Source: Methylobacteriaceae bacterium (GTDB lineage Bacteria > Pseudomonadota > Alphaproteobacteria > Rhizobiales > Beijerinckiaceae). From it: a stretch of 64,000 nucleotides of DNA. The stretch is from positions 1 to 64,000 of the forward strand of contig CANEZL010000020.1 in the NCBI GenBank assembly GCA_947444195.1, in the 5' to 3' direction. Below the pieces are notes generated by a model. The model made no database searches. It was not told the DNA's origin and worked only from the letters and a program-made list of their open reading frames with translations. Of the stretch, positions 15,378 through 25,519 are shown piece by piece (position 1 is the stretch's first letter; each line of letters begins with the position of its first letter). The translations under genes and the position numbers were made by a program.

Positions 15378-17546
15378 TCAGACGGGCCGGGCTTCGGGGG
15401 AGCGGGTGCGGGCGGCCTCGGCCAGGATCAGCCGGGCCTGGTGCGCCGCCCGGTAGCGGCCGATCAGGTCCGCGAAATCCTGCGGCTTCATGCCCCTCGG
15501 CAGGCCCACCGTGACGGTGACGATCCGGCGCTTCGGATCGAGCTTCACGTTGCGGCCGCCGCGGACGCGCTCCGGCCAGGACGCCCCGGGCGGCAGCAGC
15601 AGGCGGGTCGCCATCGCGCCCTGGCCGGACGTCATGTCGAGGTCGGCCACGGCGTCCCAGGGGATCGTGCGGTCGAGGCCGGGGGCCCGCAATCCCTCCG
15701 GGCTCAGGACCAGGGAGACCGGATCACCCCGCCGCAGGATGACGGCGCCCGCCCCACCGAGGAGCGCGGCCAGCACGAGCGCCACCGCGAGGACGACCCG
15801 GGCCTCGTGGGCGGAGATCTTCGGGATCCCGAGGAGGGCGATCGCGAGGGCCGCCGCGGCGAAGAGGCTGCCGGCCACCGCCAGCACGAGCCCGCGGGGA
15901 CGGTGATTGGCGTGCAGCACCTGCGCCTCGGTGCCGACCTCCGCGGCCGCCGCCTCCAGATGGGCGCGCAGGGCCGCCTCCCGGGCGTTGACCGCGCCGA
16001 GGAAGTCCTGCGTCGCCGTCCGGCACAGGGCGGCGGGATCGGCGAAATAGGCGGCGAGCTGCCCGAGGGCGTGGGGCGGCGGCGCGGCGCCCGCCGCGGC
16101 GAGCAGCTCCCCGTCGATCGCCTGCCCGAGGGCGGCGACGCGCTCCCGGGTCGGCGGATGGGTGTCGGTGGGGTGGGCCTGCCCCTCTTCCAGATGGGCT
16201 GCCGGATCGGCGAGGCCGTCCGTCGCCGCGCGTGCGAGCACCGCCGCCACGAGGTCCGGCGGGGCCGCGTCCGGGGCGCCGGCCGCCGCCTCCAGGGTCT
16301 CGGCGATGCGCGGGCCGACCGCGCCGTAGCGCAGGAGCGCCCGGGCCGAGGCGGCCGGCGAGGTCACCCCGGCGCCGGCCGCGTCCGCCGCGAACTCGCG
16401 CACCCGGCTCCAGTGGCGCACGGCGAGGTGGAAGCGCTCCATCACGAAGAGGCCGAGGCGCAGGGAGGGCCCGAGCAGGCCGAGCGCCCCGCCCTCCCGC
16501 TCGGCCACCGCGTCGAGGGAGCGCCCGACCCCCGCGTAGATCGGCAGGAAGCGCTGGCTGTAGGCGGTGTCGCCCCCCGCGTAGTGGGCGAGTTCGTGGG
16601 CGATGATCGCCGCCGTCTCGTCGCCGCGCATCAGGGCGAGATGGGGCAGCGGCACGTAGAGGATGCGGCCCGCGAGCCGGGCGCCGCCGGGCTCCAGCAC
16701 GGCCGGGCCCGCGGTGACGAAGAAGCCCTCGGTCAGGCCGACGACCAGCGCCTCGGGCTTGAGCGCGCCCATCCGCTCGGCGAGCCCCTCGGTCAGCCGC
16801 CACAGGCCCGGCGCCTCCGCGGGCGAGATCCGGCGGCCGAGGATCGGCAGGGGATCGGGCTCGAAGGCGTCGAGGGCCCGGCGCAGGCCCAGCAGCGCGC
16901 CCCCCGCGGCGAGGACGGTGGCCCCGACCGCGACGACGGCGAAGCCCATGAGCTTCATGCCGCCGCCGGTGAGGCCCCCCTGGACGAGGATTCCCGCCTC
17001 GAAGGCGGCCACGGCGACGAAGCCCGCGGTCGCCGCCAGGATCTGGACGGAGAGGACGGCCGGGAGCAGCCGCCGCACCAGCGAGAAGCCGCGCACCAGG
17101 GTGTCGCGCGAGCCGCGCCCCAGGCCGCCGAGCCCGGCGCCGGCCAGCAGCACGAGCAGCGAGAGCCCCGCCGCGACGGCGCCCCCCGCGATCGCCACCG
17201 GCGGCAGCAGGCGGCGCCACGCCATCACCGCGGCGAGCGTTCCGGCCTCGTCCCGGGCCTCGCGGGCCTTCACCACGGCGTAGGGACCGCCGTAGTTCTG
17301 GCCGCCGTGGCGGAACTGCAGGCGGAAATCCGGCCGCCCGTCCCGCGGCGCGCGGGCCTCGAGATCGGCGACGACCGCGGCGAGGCGGTCCCGCTCGGCC
17401 GCGAACGCGGCCCAGTCCTCGGCCCCGCGCTCCCGCTCCCAGAGGCCCATCAGCAGGATCGCCAGCGGCAGCAGCACGGTGGCCGCGACGAGGCCCGCCA
17501 GGGCGCGCGGACGCGAGGGTGCGTGCGGAATCGTAGCCTCGGAAAT
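15378..17546 (-). CDS. Multi-pass M48-family membrane metalloprotease with unusual start
   Basis: About 722 residues. The zinc motif HELAH lies near residues 317-321 and a downstream EFAADAAG supplies the likely third ligand, as in HtpX/Ste24 peptidases. Transmembrane segments occur near the N-terminus, in the 110-220 region and again around residues 560-620. The C-terminal part, past the peptidase domain, is not recognised. The first standard start is GTG 17477, inside the first hydrophobic segment. Upstream the frame stays open, and a perfect AGGAGG sits five bases before an ATT at 17546, giving a natural-looking N-terminus (MSEATIPHAPSRP). I favour that ATT start. Confidence 0.78.
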   Translation of the reverse strand: MSEATIPHAPSRPRALAGLVAATVLLPLAILLMGLWERERGAEDWAAFAAERDRLAAVVADLEARAPRDGRPDFRLQFRHGGQNYGGPYAVVKAREARDEAGTLAAVMAWRRLLPPVAIAGGAVAAGLSLLVLLAGAGLGGLGRGSRDTLVRGFSLVRRLLPAVLSVQILAATAGFVAVAAFEAGILVQGGLTGGGMKLMGFAVVAVGATVLAAGGALLGLRRALDAFEPDPLPILGRRISPAEAPGLWRLTEGLAERMGALKPEALVVGLTEGFFVTAGPAVLEPGGARLAGRILYVPLPHLALMRGDETAAIIAHELAHYAGGDTAYSQRFLPIYAGVGRSLDAVAEREGGALGLLGPSLRLGLFVMERFHLAVRHWSRVREFAADAAGAGVTSPAASARALLRYGAVGPRIAETLEAAAGAPDAAPPDLVAAVLARAATDGLADPAAHLEEGQAHPTDTHPPTRERVAALGQAIDGELLAAAGAAPPPHALGQLAAYFADPAALCRTATQDFLGAVNAREAALRAHLEAAAAEVGTEAQVLHANHRPRGLVLAVAGSLFAAAALAIALLGIPKISAHEARVVLAVALVLAALLGGAGAVILRRGDPVSLVLSPEGLRAPGLDRTIPWDAVADLDMTSGQGAMATRLLLPPGASWPERVRGGRNVKLDPKRRIVTVTVGLPRGMKPQDFADLIGRYRAAHQARLILAEAARTRSPEARPV

Positions 17547-17791
17547 GATGGCCTCCTGAAGCGCCGGGCGATCGACGGCGGTGCGGTCCGTAAGCGGCGC
17601 GGCGGGCGAAGGATTGCCCGGCGCCTGCGCAGACGAGATGCCCGTCGAAAGCCCGTCCCGACATGGGAAGGATTGGACGCAACTGAGGCCGTGTCTCGAT
17701 CGGCCGCAGGTTTTCTATCCGACCGTGCGGACGCGTCAACCGAATGCTGTCCCGCCGCCCGCTGCGACCGCCCTGGCTGCGGGGTCCGGCG

Positions 17792-19051
17792 TCACGGCTT
17801 CGGCTCCGGCCCCTCGGGCCGCTTCCCGCAGATCCCCTTGAGGGCCGCCCACTCGTTCCCGGGCAGGATCTGCCGTCCGGCGGCGTCGGGGCCCGCGAGC
17901 GCGCGGATCGTGGCGGCGCGCTCGCGGGTGAAGGGGTGGCTGCGCAGCAGGTCGAGCCCGCCGCTCCTGCCGCTCCCGCCGTGGTCCTCGCCGGCGCCCT
18001 TCCCGTCGTCGCTCTTCTGGTCGTCGCTCTTCTCCTCGTCCTTGGCGATGCGCTCCAGGATGTCGGCGAGGGCCGCGCCGTTGCCGCCCGCCCGGGTCAT
18101 CAGGCCGACCGCGTAGGCGTCGGCCGCCCGCTCCGCCTCGCGGCTATAGCCGGCCGACAGGACCGCGTCGCCGAGCGCGATGATGATGGTGGAGCCGGTG
18201 AGGTCCCCGAGGACGAGGCTCAGGAGGAACGAGCTGCCCGAGGCGCGGATCAGCGAGCGGGTGGGATCGCGCTGGCTGACATGCCCGAGCTCGTGCGCGA
18301 GCACCGCGGCGGCCTCGTCCGGCGATTCCGCCCGCGCGATCAGGCTCGAGAGCAGGATCACCCGGGCGCCCGGCAGGGCCAGCGCGTTGGCCATGCCGTG
18401 CCGGCGCACGCTCACGGCCAGATCCGCGGGCAGGACCCCTGGCAAGGCACTGGGCAAGACACCGGGCAGGACACCGGGCATGGCGCCCGGCGGCGCCCCC
18501 GCGGCCCCGTCCCCGCCCCGGGCCGCCGCGACGAGGCGCGCGACCAAGCGGTCGAGGGCGGCGCGGCCCGCCGCCTCCGTGCAGGCCGGCGGGTTGCCGA
18601 GGAAGCGCAGGACCTGCGGCTCGGCCACGGCGCCGAGCCGGGCCTCCGCGGCGTCCGGCACGAGGGGGGCGAGCAGGCCCGCGATCCGCGGCACACCGAA
18701 CACGGCCACCAGCAGCACCGAGACGCCGGCCGCGACGGACCAGAGCACGAGGCGCAGGGTCCCCCCTGCCGCCTCCCGGCGCCGGAGGTCCGGGCAGCGT
18801 GCGGCGAGGGCCGCGGCGAGCGCCGCGTCCGAGAACTCGACCCGGTCGGCCGCGCCCGCGGGGCCGACCCGCGTGAGCGGCGGCACCGAATCGCCCGCCC
18901 GCAGGTCGAGGAGGTTCCAGTCCCGGTGGATGTCGGCGCCCGTGACCCGGAAGCGGTCGTCGAGGCGCAGGCTCACGGCGTGGGGCCGCGCCGTGAGCCC
19001 GTCGAAGTAGCGGCCCGCCGCCTCGACCGTCGAGAGATGCTCGGACACCAA
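17792..19051 (-). CDS. M48-family metallopeptidase (membrane anchored)
   Basis: 419-residue peptidase with HELGH near residues 243-247, followed by REAERAADAYA carrying the distal Glu ligand. An N-terminal domain of about 95 residues precedes a transmembrane helix (residues 99-121). The peptidase domain is of the YggG/BepA-like minimal type. A low-complexity insertion of five four-residue repeats (GAMP, GVLP, GVLP, SALP, GVLP) lies around residues 189-208, and a second acidic low-complexity stretch (EKSDDQKSDDGKG) comes later. The start is TTG 19051 or GTG 19048, right after the DUF898 gene stop, so the two are co-transcribed. Substrate unknown. Confidence 0.85.
   Translation of the reverse strand: MVSEHLSTVEAAGRYFDGLTARPHAVSLRLDDRFRVTGADIHRDWNLLDLRAGDSVPPLTRVGPAGAADRVEFSDAALAAALAARCPDLRRREAAGGTLRLVLWSVAAGVSVLLVAVFGVPRIAGLLAPLVPDAAEARLGAVAEPQVLRFLGNPPACTEAAGRAALDRLVARLVAAARGGDGAAGAPPGAMPGVLPGVLPSALPGVLPADLAVSVRRHGMANALALPGARVILLSSLIARAESPDEAAAVLAHELGHVSQRDPTRSLIRASGSSFLLSLVLGDLTGSTIIIALGDAVLSAGYSREAERAADAYAVGLMTRAGGNGAALADILERIAKDEEKSDDQKSDDGKGAGEDHGGSGRSGGLDLLRSHPFTRERAATIRALAGPDAAGRQILPGNEWAALKGICGKRPEGPEPKP
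18428..18487. repeat. 12-bp minisatellite inside the M48 gene
   Basis: Five in-frame 12-base units of the form gggcaggacacc on the + strand (18428-18439, 18440-18451, 18452-18463, 18464-18475, 18476-18487). They encode the GxxP repeats between the peptidase's N-terminal and catalytic parts. Confidence 0.85.
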
Positions 19052-19054
19052 GCG

Positions 19055-20341
19055 TCAGATGCCGATCTGGAGGGCGCCGCCGACGTCGAGGGCGTCGGCG
19101 AGCCCCTCCTGCAGGCCGCTGCCGGCGCCGCGGGCCGAGGCGACGACCGCCTCCAGCGCCTCGGGATCGGCGACCGCCGCGCTCGCCGCGACCGCCGCCC
19201 AGAGCCGCGCCTGCACCACCCGGACGTAGAGCACCGCGAAGAGCGGCCCGCCGACGAGGTAGACGAGGATGACGGCCCAGTGCACCACGCTGACCCCGCC
19301 CGCGCTCTGCGCGGCGAAGACCAGCAGGGCGCCCACGGCCCCGAGGACGATCAGGAAGCCCAGCACCGACAGCATGTAGACGATGTAGGGCCAGTAGAAC
19401 TGCCGCGCCCGCAGGGTCGAGACGAGGCGGGCCGTGCCGAGGCTCGCGGCGTTCATGAAGGCGCGGGTCTCGCGGGCGCGGTAGTAGGGGATCAGCAGCA
19501 GCGCCGCGGGGACGCAGACCGCGGCGACGTAGCCGCCGAGCTCGGCGATGAGGCCGATATTCGAGCCGGCATAGGCGGGGTTGAACACCGTCTCGCCCGG
19601 CTTGCCGCCGGGCTTGGGCACCAGCAGGTCGTCGGGCAGGGAGAAATCCGCCGCGACGAGGAGGGCGACGAGGAGGGCGATCAGCGGCCCGAGCCCGACC
19701 GCGTAGAGGGTCAGCCAGGGCCCGAGCACGCTGCGCCCGCGCGCGGTCGAGGTCATCCGGCTCGTGCCGACCAGGGTGTGGTTCACGCGGTAGCGCTCCA
19801 GGCTCGCCCGCATGAACGGAAAGGCCAGCCCGAAGGTCCACAGGGTGAGCAGCCACCAGCCGCCCGCCCGTGCCGCGTAGGCGAGGGCCGAGCCGTCCTG
19901 GCCGAGGCGGATGCCCCGCCACAGGGTGCGCATGGCCCGGTAGCGGCGCCCGCGGAAGATCGCGAACTGCCCGAGCAGGAACAGGAACACGAAGGAGACC
20001 ACCACCGAGAACGGGGCGATGGCGGGCGCGAGGAGCGAGACCGCGAACAGGCCGAGATAGATCGGCACCAGGATCGCGAGCGCCACGAGGAAGCCGAGGA
20101 ACAGCTCCTTGCCGGTGCCGGTATACTCGGCCGGCGAGCCGTCCAGCGCGGTGCGGCTCCAGAAGAACCGGCGCAGGTTGGTCACGTACCAGAAGCGGTA
20201 GATGCCGAAGGTCACGAGCGAGAGCAGGAAGCCCTTCAGGGCCAGCCAGGTCAGGCCGCCGAGCCGCGTGTCGAAGGTCACGGGGGCCGCGCGCGGGGCC
20301 GGGGCGCCCGCGGCCATTCGGGTTCCTGCTCCGGACTCCAT
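19055..20341 (-). CDS. DUF898 (YjgN-like) multi-pass membrane protein
   Basis: 428-residue inner-membrane protein with about ten hydrophobic segments. Two repeated blocks are visible: GLTWLALKGFLLSLVTFGIY near residue 30 followed by RFWYVTNLRRFF, and a second similar block near GGWWLLTLWTFGLAFPFMRA. This duplicated GFLLTLGIYRFW pattern is the hallmark of the DUF898/YjgN family, whose function is unknown. The ATG at 20341 begins a probable operon with the two M48 peptidases and the small membrane protein at 14852. DUF898 proteins beside M48 peptidases recur in proteobacteria, suggesting a shared role in membrane-protein quality control. Confidence 0.85.
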   Translation of the reverse strand: MESGAGTRMAAGAPAPRAAPVTFDTRLGGLTWLALKGFLLSLVTFGIYRFWYVTNLRRFFWSRTALDGSPAEYTGTGKELFLGFLVALAILVPIYLGLFAVSLLAPAIAPFSVVVSFVFLFLLGQFAIFRGRRYRAMRTLWRGIRLGQDGSALAYAARAGGWWLLTLWTFGLAFPFMRASLERYRVNHTLVGTSRMTSTARGRSVLGPWLTLYAVGLGPLIALLVALLVAADFSLPDDLLVPKPGGKPGETVFNPAYAGSNIGLIAELGGYVAAVCVPAALLLIPYYRARETRAFMNAASLGTARLVSTLRARQFYWPYIVYMLSVLGFLIVLGAVGALLVFAAQSAGGVSVVHWAVILVYLVGGPLFAVLYVRVVQARLWAAVAASAAVADPEALEAVVASARGAGSGLQEGLADALDVGGALQIGI

Positions 20342-20627
20342 GTTCCGTCGGCTTCCCTGTCACGTTTCGCACTGCGACATTAGGAAGAGAAATCCGCCTT
20401 GGCCAGTTCTTTCTCCGGCCGGAGGGGTCCAGCGGGCCTCGGGACGGGCGCGGGACCGGTCGGCCCGCAATCGATCTCTGAATTAGCCTCGGGGCGAGTG
20501 CCTATTCACGGTCGGTTGTGCGTGAAGGGTTTGTCCTCTTCGGCGCACGCATCGCTCCTTCAGCCGGATAAAGACGCCTGCGCCCTATGCGTCCGGGCGA
20601 TGCTCTCCGGAATCATTGGAGGCTCGG

Positions 20628-20960
20628 ATGTCGGGTCAGGGCGATATCTCCATTCGCGTGATTCCCAAGATCCCGCGCGAGGCCGCCGCCCGGCCGCTGC
20701 CGCACACGGTGCTCGTCCGCGGAGGGCACCGGCCATAGCCACCGCGTCGCCGACCCCGCCCGTCTCTATCGCCGGGGACGGCTGCTTCCACCTGGCGGTG
20801 CGCGGGGCGCCGGAGGATGTCGACCTCGCCGCCGAGCGGGCCGCCGAGCCCAGCAGTTCGGGCGCTGGACGCGAGAGGGGAGCGGCTTCGTCCTTGCCGA
20901 CCATCGCGGCCGCGCGAACGACGACGCCCGCGATCGCCACACCCTCGCCCCGACCGCCGC
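20628..20960 (+). pseudogene. Decayed small gene with several frameshifts
   Basis: A good ribosome binding site (TTGGAGGCTCGG) precedes ATG 20628, but the frame stops after 36 codons at a TAG. Protein-like sequence continues in other frames: GTGHSHRVADPARLYRRG directly after the stop, then GDGCFHLAVRGAPEDVDLA further on. The order resembles a family of roughly 100-residue hypothetical proteins with a GHAHR motif, but at least two indels separate the pieces here. The surrounding 20342-21098 gap holds nothing else I can support. Confidence 0.45.
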
Positions 20961-21098
20961 GGACGGGGGCAGCCGGCGCCTGCTCTTCGCCTGCGGCGCG
21001 CCGGAAGGACCCGCCCGAGATCGACCGCGCCATGATCCTCGTGGGCGACAGCGTGTTCGGCCGGGCGGATCGAGGAGGACCGCTCCCGGGTCCCGGGA

Positions 21099-22511
21099 TC
21101 ACCCGGCCCGGACCTGCCGGCGCCAGCGCAGGAGCAGCAGGGTCGCGACCGTGAACAGGCCGGCGCAGAAGCCCGCCCAGATGCCGTAGCCCTCGTAGCC
21201 GGCGCCCCAGGCGAGCCAGGCGCCGAGCGGCACGCCGAGGCCCCAGTAGCCGGCCACCGCCACGAGCATCGGCACCTGCGTATCCTGCAGGCCGCGCAGC
21301 ATGCCGAGGGCCACCGACTGCACGCCGTCGGCCACGGCGAACAGGGCCGCGAAGCCGATGAAGGCCACGGCGATGGGCAGGACGGGGGCGTTGGCGGGAT
21401 CGCCGAGATCGAGGAACAGGCCGATCAGCGCGGCCGGCAGCGCGAGCTGGACCAGGGCGCACAGGCTCATGAAGGCGAAGGCGAGGCCCAGCGCCACGGC
21501 GCCGGCCCGGCGCATCCCCGCCCCGTCCCGCCGGCCGAAGGCGAGGCCGACCCGCACGGTGGCGGCCTGGGCGACGCCGTTGGGCACCATGAAGCAGACG
21601 GCCGCGATCTGGATCGCCACCGCGTGCGCGGCGAGCTGGCTCGCCCCGAACAGGCCCATGCCGAGTGCCGCCGCCTCGAACAGCCCGGCCTCGGCCAGCC
21701 CCGTCGCCACCATCGGCAGGCCGAGGCGGAAGACGCGCCCGAGAAGCAGGCCGTCGAAGCGCCAGAGCCGGTGGAAGGGCCGGTGACGGTTCAGGCGGGG
21801 ATCGCGCAGCACCACGGCGCAGAGCAGGACGAGGCTGAACACGGCCGAGATCACGGTGGCGATGCCGACGCCCTCCATGCCGAGGCCGCGGCCCTGGACG
21901 GGACCCCAACTGCCGGAGAAGGCGAGCCAGAGCCCGAGCGCCACGTTGAGGGGCAGCGCGGCGAGGCTCGCCGCGAGCGCCCAGCCCGGCCGCTGCAGGG
22001 CGGCGAGGGCGCCGCGGAGCGCCATGAACAGCAGGGCCGGCCACATCGCCCATTGCAGCACGCGCATGTAGCGGCCCGCCGCCTCGGCGAGCGCAGGCGG
22101 CTCGCCGATCACGGCGAGCAGGGGCCCGGTGAACCAGAGGGCCGCCATCACCGGCACGCTGACGAGGGTCGCCGCCCAGAGGCCCGCCCGCAGCGTGCGG
22201 CGCACGGCATGCGTGTCGCCGGCATCGCGCCCGAGCGCCTCGGCGATGAGCGGCGCCACGGTGCTGGTGAGCCCGAGGCCGCCGATGAACAGGATGAAGT
22301 AGAGCCCGTGCGCCAGCGTCGCGGCGGCGAGCGCCTCGGCGCCGAGGCGCCCGAGCATCACCACGTCGGCCAGGATCAGGCCGTGCTGGGCGAGGTTGAT
22401 GAGGACGAGGGGCCCGGAGAGCGCGAGGGTCGCGCGCAGTTCCCGGAGCCAGGGGCGCTGGAACGGGGCCCTGTCCCGCGCAGGGAGCCCTGCGAGGTCG
22501 AGTGCCGGCAT
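21099..22511 (-). CDS. MATE-family multidrug/cation efflux transporter
   Basis: 470-residue inner-membrane antiporter with twelve predicted transmembrane segments in two homologous halves. Family features include LRATLALSGPLVLINLAQHG at the N-terminus, DVVMLGRLGAEALAAATLAHG, and GLPMVATGLAEAGLFEAAALGMG at the start of the second half. It belongs to the NorM branch and should export cationic compounds in exchange for Na+ or H+. I took ATG 22511; the much longer open frame upstream is the shadow of the adjacent ABC exporter gene. It lies 68 bases downstream of that exporter in the same direction, so the two may share a transcript. Confidence 0.93.
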   Translation of the reverse strand: MPALDLAGLPARDRAPFQRPWLRELRATLALSGPLVLINLAQHGLILADVVMLGRLGAEALAAATLAHGLYFILFIGGLGLTSTVAPLIAEALGRDAGDTHAVRRTLRAGLWAATLVSVPVMAALWFTGPLLAVIGEPPALAEAAGRYMRVLQWAMWPALLFMALRGALAALQRPGWALAASLAALPLNVALGLWLAFSGSWGPVQGRGLGMEGVGIATVISAVFSLVLLCAVVLRDPRLNRHRPFHRLWRFDGLLLGRVFRLGLPMVATGLAEAGLFEAAALGMGLFGASQLAAHAVAIQIAAVCFMVPNGVAQAATVRVGLAFGRRDGAGMRRAGAVALGLAFAFMSLCALVQLALPAALIGLFLDLGDPANAPVLPIAVAFIGFAALFAVADGVQSVALGMLRGLQDTQVPMLVAVAGYWGLGVPLGAWLAWGAGYEGYGIWAGFCAGLFTVATLLLLRWRRQVRAG

Positions 22512-22579
22512 GGATGATCTCTTGGAGCGGTGTCGGAAGCCGCGGATGCGCCGCGGCGGGGTCTCAGGTGAGGGGGCTT

Positions 22580-24484
<1,905 letters not shown>

Positions 24485-24591
24485 CACGTCACGGGGATGG
24501 CGGCAGGGACCCCTTAGGTAAGCGCCCTTGACCCGGAGCCAAGCGGGAGGCGATGCCGCATTGCGCAACGCAGCCCTGCGGTCCCGTCCCG

Positions 24592-25053
24592 ATGCTCCGC
24601 CTCGCCCTCTACCAGCCCGACATCCCGCAGAACACCGGCACGCTGCTGCGCATGGCCGCCTGCCTCGGCCTTGCCGTCGAGATCATCGAGCCCGCGGGCT
24701 TCGACGTCTCGGACCGGCACCTGCGCCGCTCGGGCCTCGACTACCTCGACCACGTGGCGCTCACCCGGCACGCCTCGTGGAGCGCCTTCGAGGCGTGGCG
24801 CCGCGCGGCCGGGATCCGCCTCGTGCTCGCCACCACGGCCGGCGCCCTCCCCCACACGGATTTCGCCTTCCGGCCCGACGATTGCCTGCTGATGGGACGG
24901 GAATCGGCGGGCGTTCCCGAGGCGGTGCACGCGGCCGCCGAGGCCCGCGTGGTGGTGCCGATCCGGCCGGGCCTGCGCTCCCTCAACGTCGCGGTGGCCG
25001 CGGCGCTGGTGGCGGGCGAGGCCCTGCGGCAGACGGGCGGGTTTCCGGGGTAG
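24592..25053 (+). CDS. trmL: tRNA (cytidine/uridine-2'-O-)-methyltransferase TrmL
   Basis: 153-residue SPOUT-class methyltransferase that 2'-O-methylates the wobble base (position 34) of leucine tRNAs. The N-terminus LALYQPDIPQNTG, the middle LLMGRESAGVPE and the C-terminal RSLNVAVAAALVAGEAL form the trefoil-knot AdoMet site and are diagnostic. The family is typically about 155 residues, which favours the ATG at 24592 (MLRLALYQPD). An upstream in-frame ATG at 24553 would add 13 residues and has GGAGG, but only two bases away, which is too close. Confidence 0.93.
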   Translation: MLRLALYQPDIPQNTGTLLRMAACLGLAVEIIEPAGFDVSDRHLRRSGLDYLDHVALTRHASWSAFEAWRRAAGIRLVLATTAGALPHTDFAFRPDDCLLMGRESAGVPEAVHAAAEARVVVPIRPGLRSLNVAVAAALVAGEALRQTGGFPG

Positions 25054-25086
25054 GCTCAGGGCGCGCGGGCCCCAGGCGGTCTCGGG

Positions 25087-25328
25087 ATGAGGGCGTTCGC
25101 CCCGATCGCTCTCGATACCGCTGAACTCGCCGCGAACCTGACCGACCTCGAGTCCCTTCAGATGCGCGTCCCCAACTCTGCGCCGCGCTCGGATACGCCA
25201 ACAGTGCCGTGGAGCTGCCCGACCACCACGCGCTGGAACTGGACCTGTTCGGCGACTTCGTCTGCGATCTTGCGGCGGGCTTCTGCGGGCGAGTCAATCG
25301 CCGGGTGTCGCCTGAGGGTATCGCCTGA
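25087..25328 (+). pseudogene. Remnant of a DUF4263/Shedu-like gene
   Basis: A fragment with a frameshift. From ATG 25087 one frame gives FAPIALDTAELAANLTDLES; shortly after, the protein-like sequence moves to another frame reading ALGYANSAVELPDHHALE, then LDLFGDFVCDLAAG, and ends at TGA 25326-25328. The LDLFGDFVCDL motif followed by a small-residue turn resembles the entry to the nuclease core of DUF4263 (Shedu) proteins, but the catalytic segment that should follow is missing. I treat it as a truncated, frameshifted relic. The family match is from memory and moderate. Confidence 0.4.
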
Positions 25329-25365
25329 CACCGTCTCTGGTTAATCGCCTCGGTTACAGGCGAGC

Positions 25366-25476
25366 CTCTCCTCCCCCTTGCGGGGAGGAGCCGGAGGTGG
25401 GGGTGGTTCAGACGGCACCGGGACGCTCGATCCTGCACCACCCCCACCCCGAACCCCTCCCCGCAAGGGGGAGGGG
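25366..25476. repeat. Large imperfect inverted repeat
   Basis: The left arm begins ctcctcccccttgcgggg and runs through ggaggtgggggtggttca. The right arm, from tgcaccacccccaccccg to the end, mirrors it. Each arm also contains a smaller self-complementary core (cccccttgcgggg, ccccgcaaggggg). Total about 110 bases, with roughly 40-base arms. It lies directly upstream of selO and could fold in RNA or act as a non-autonomous mobile element. Confidence 0.7.
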
Positions 25477-25519
25477 ACAGGAGCCCCTTCAATCACCGAA
25501 GCGATCAACGGGATTAGGT

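Noticed and set aside
15724..18116. Very long opposite-strand and alternative-frame ORFs over the M48 genes
   Set aside because: Their translations are Arg/Ala/Gly/Pro-rich without motifs, as expected opposite GC-rich genes.
18428..18487. CRISPR-like short repeats
   Set aside because: Contiguous 12-bp in-frame units without spacers are a coding minisatellite, not a CRISPR array.
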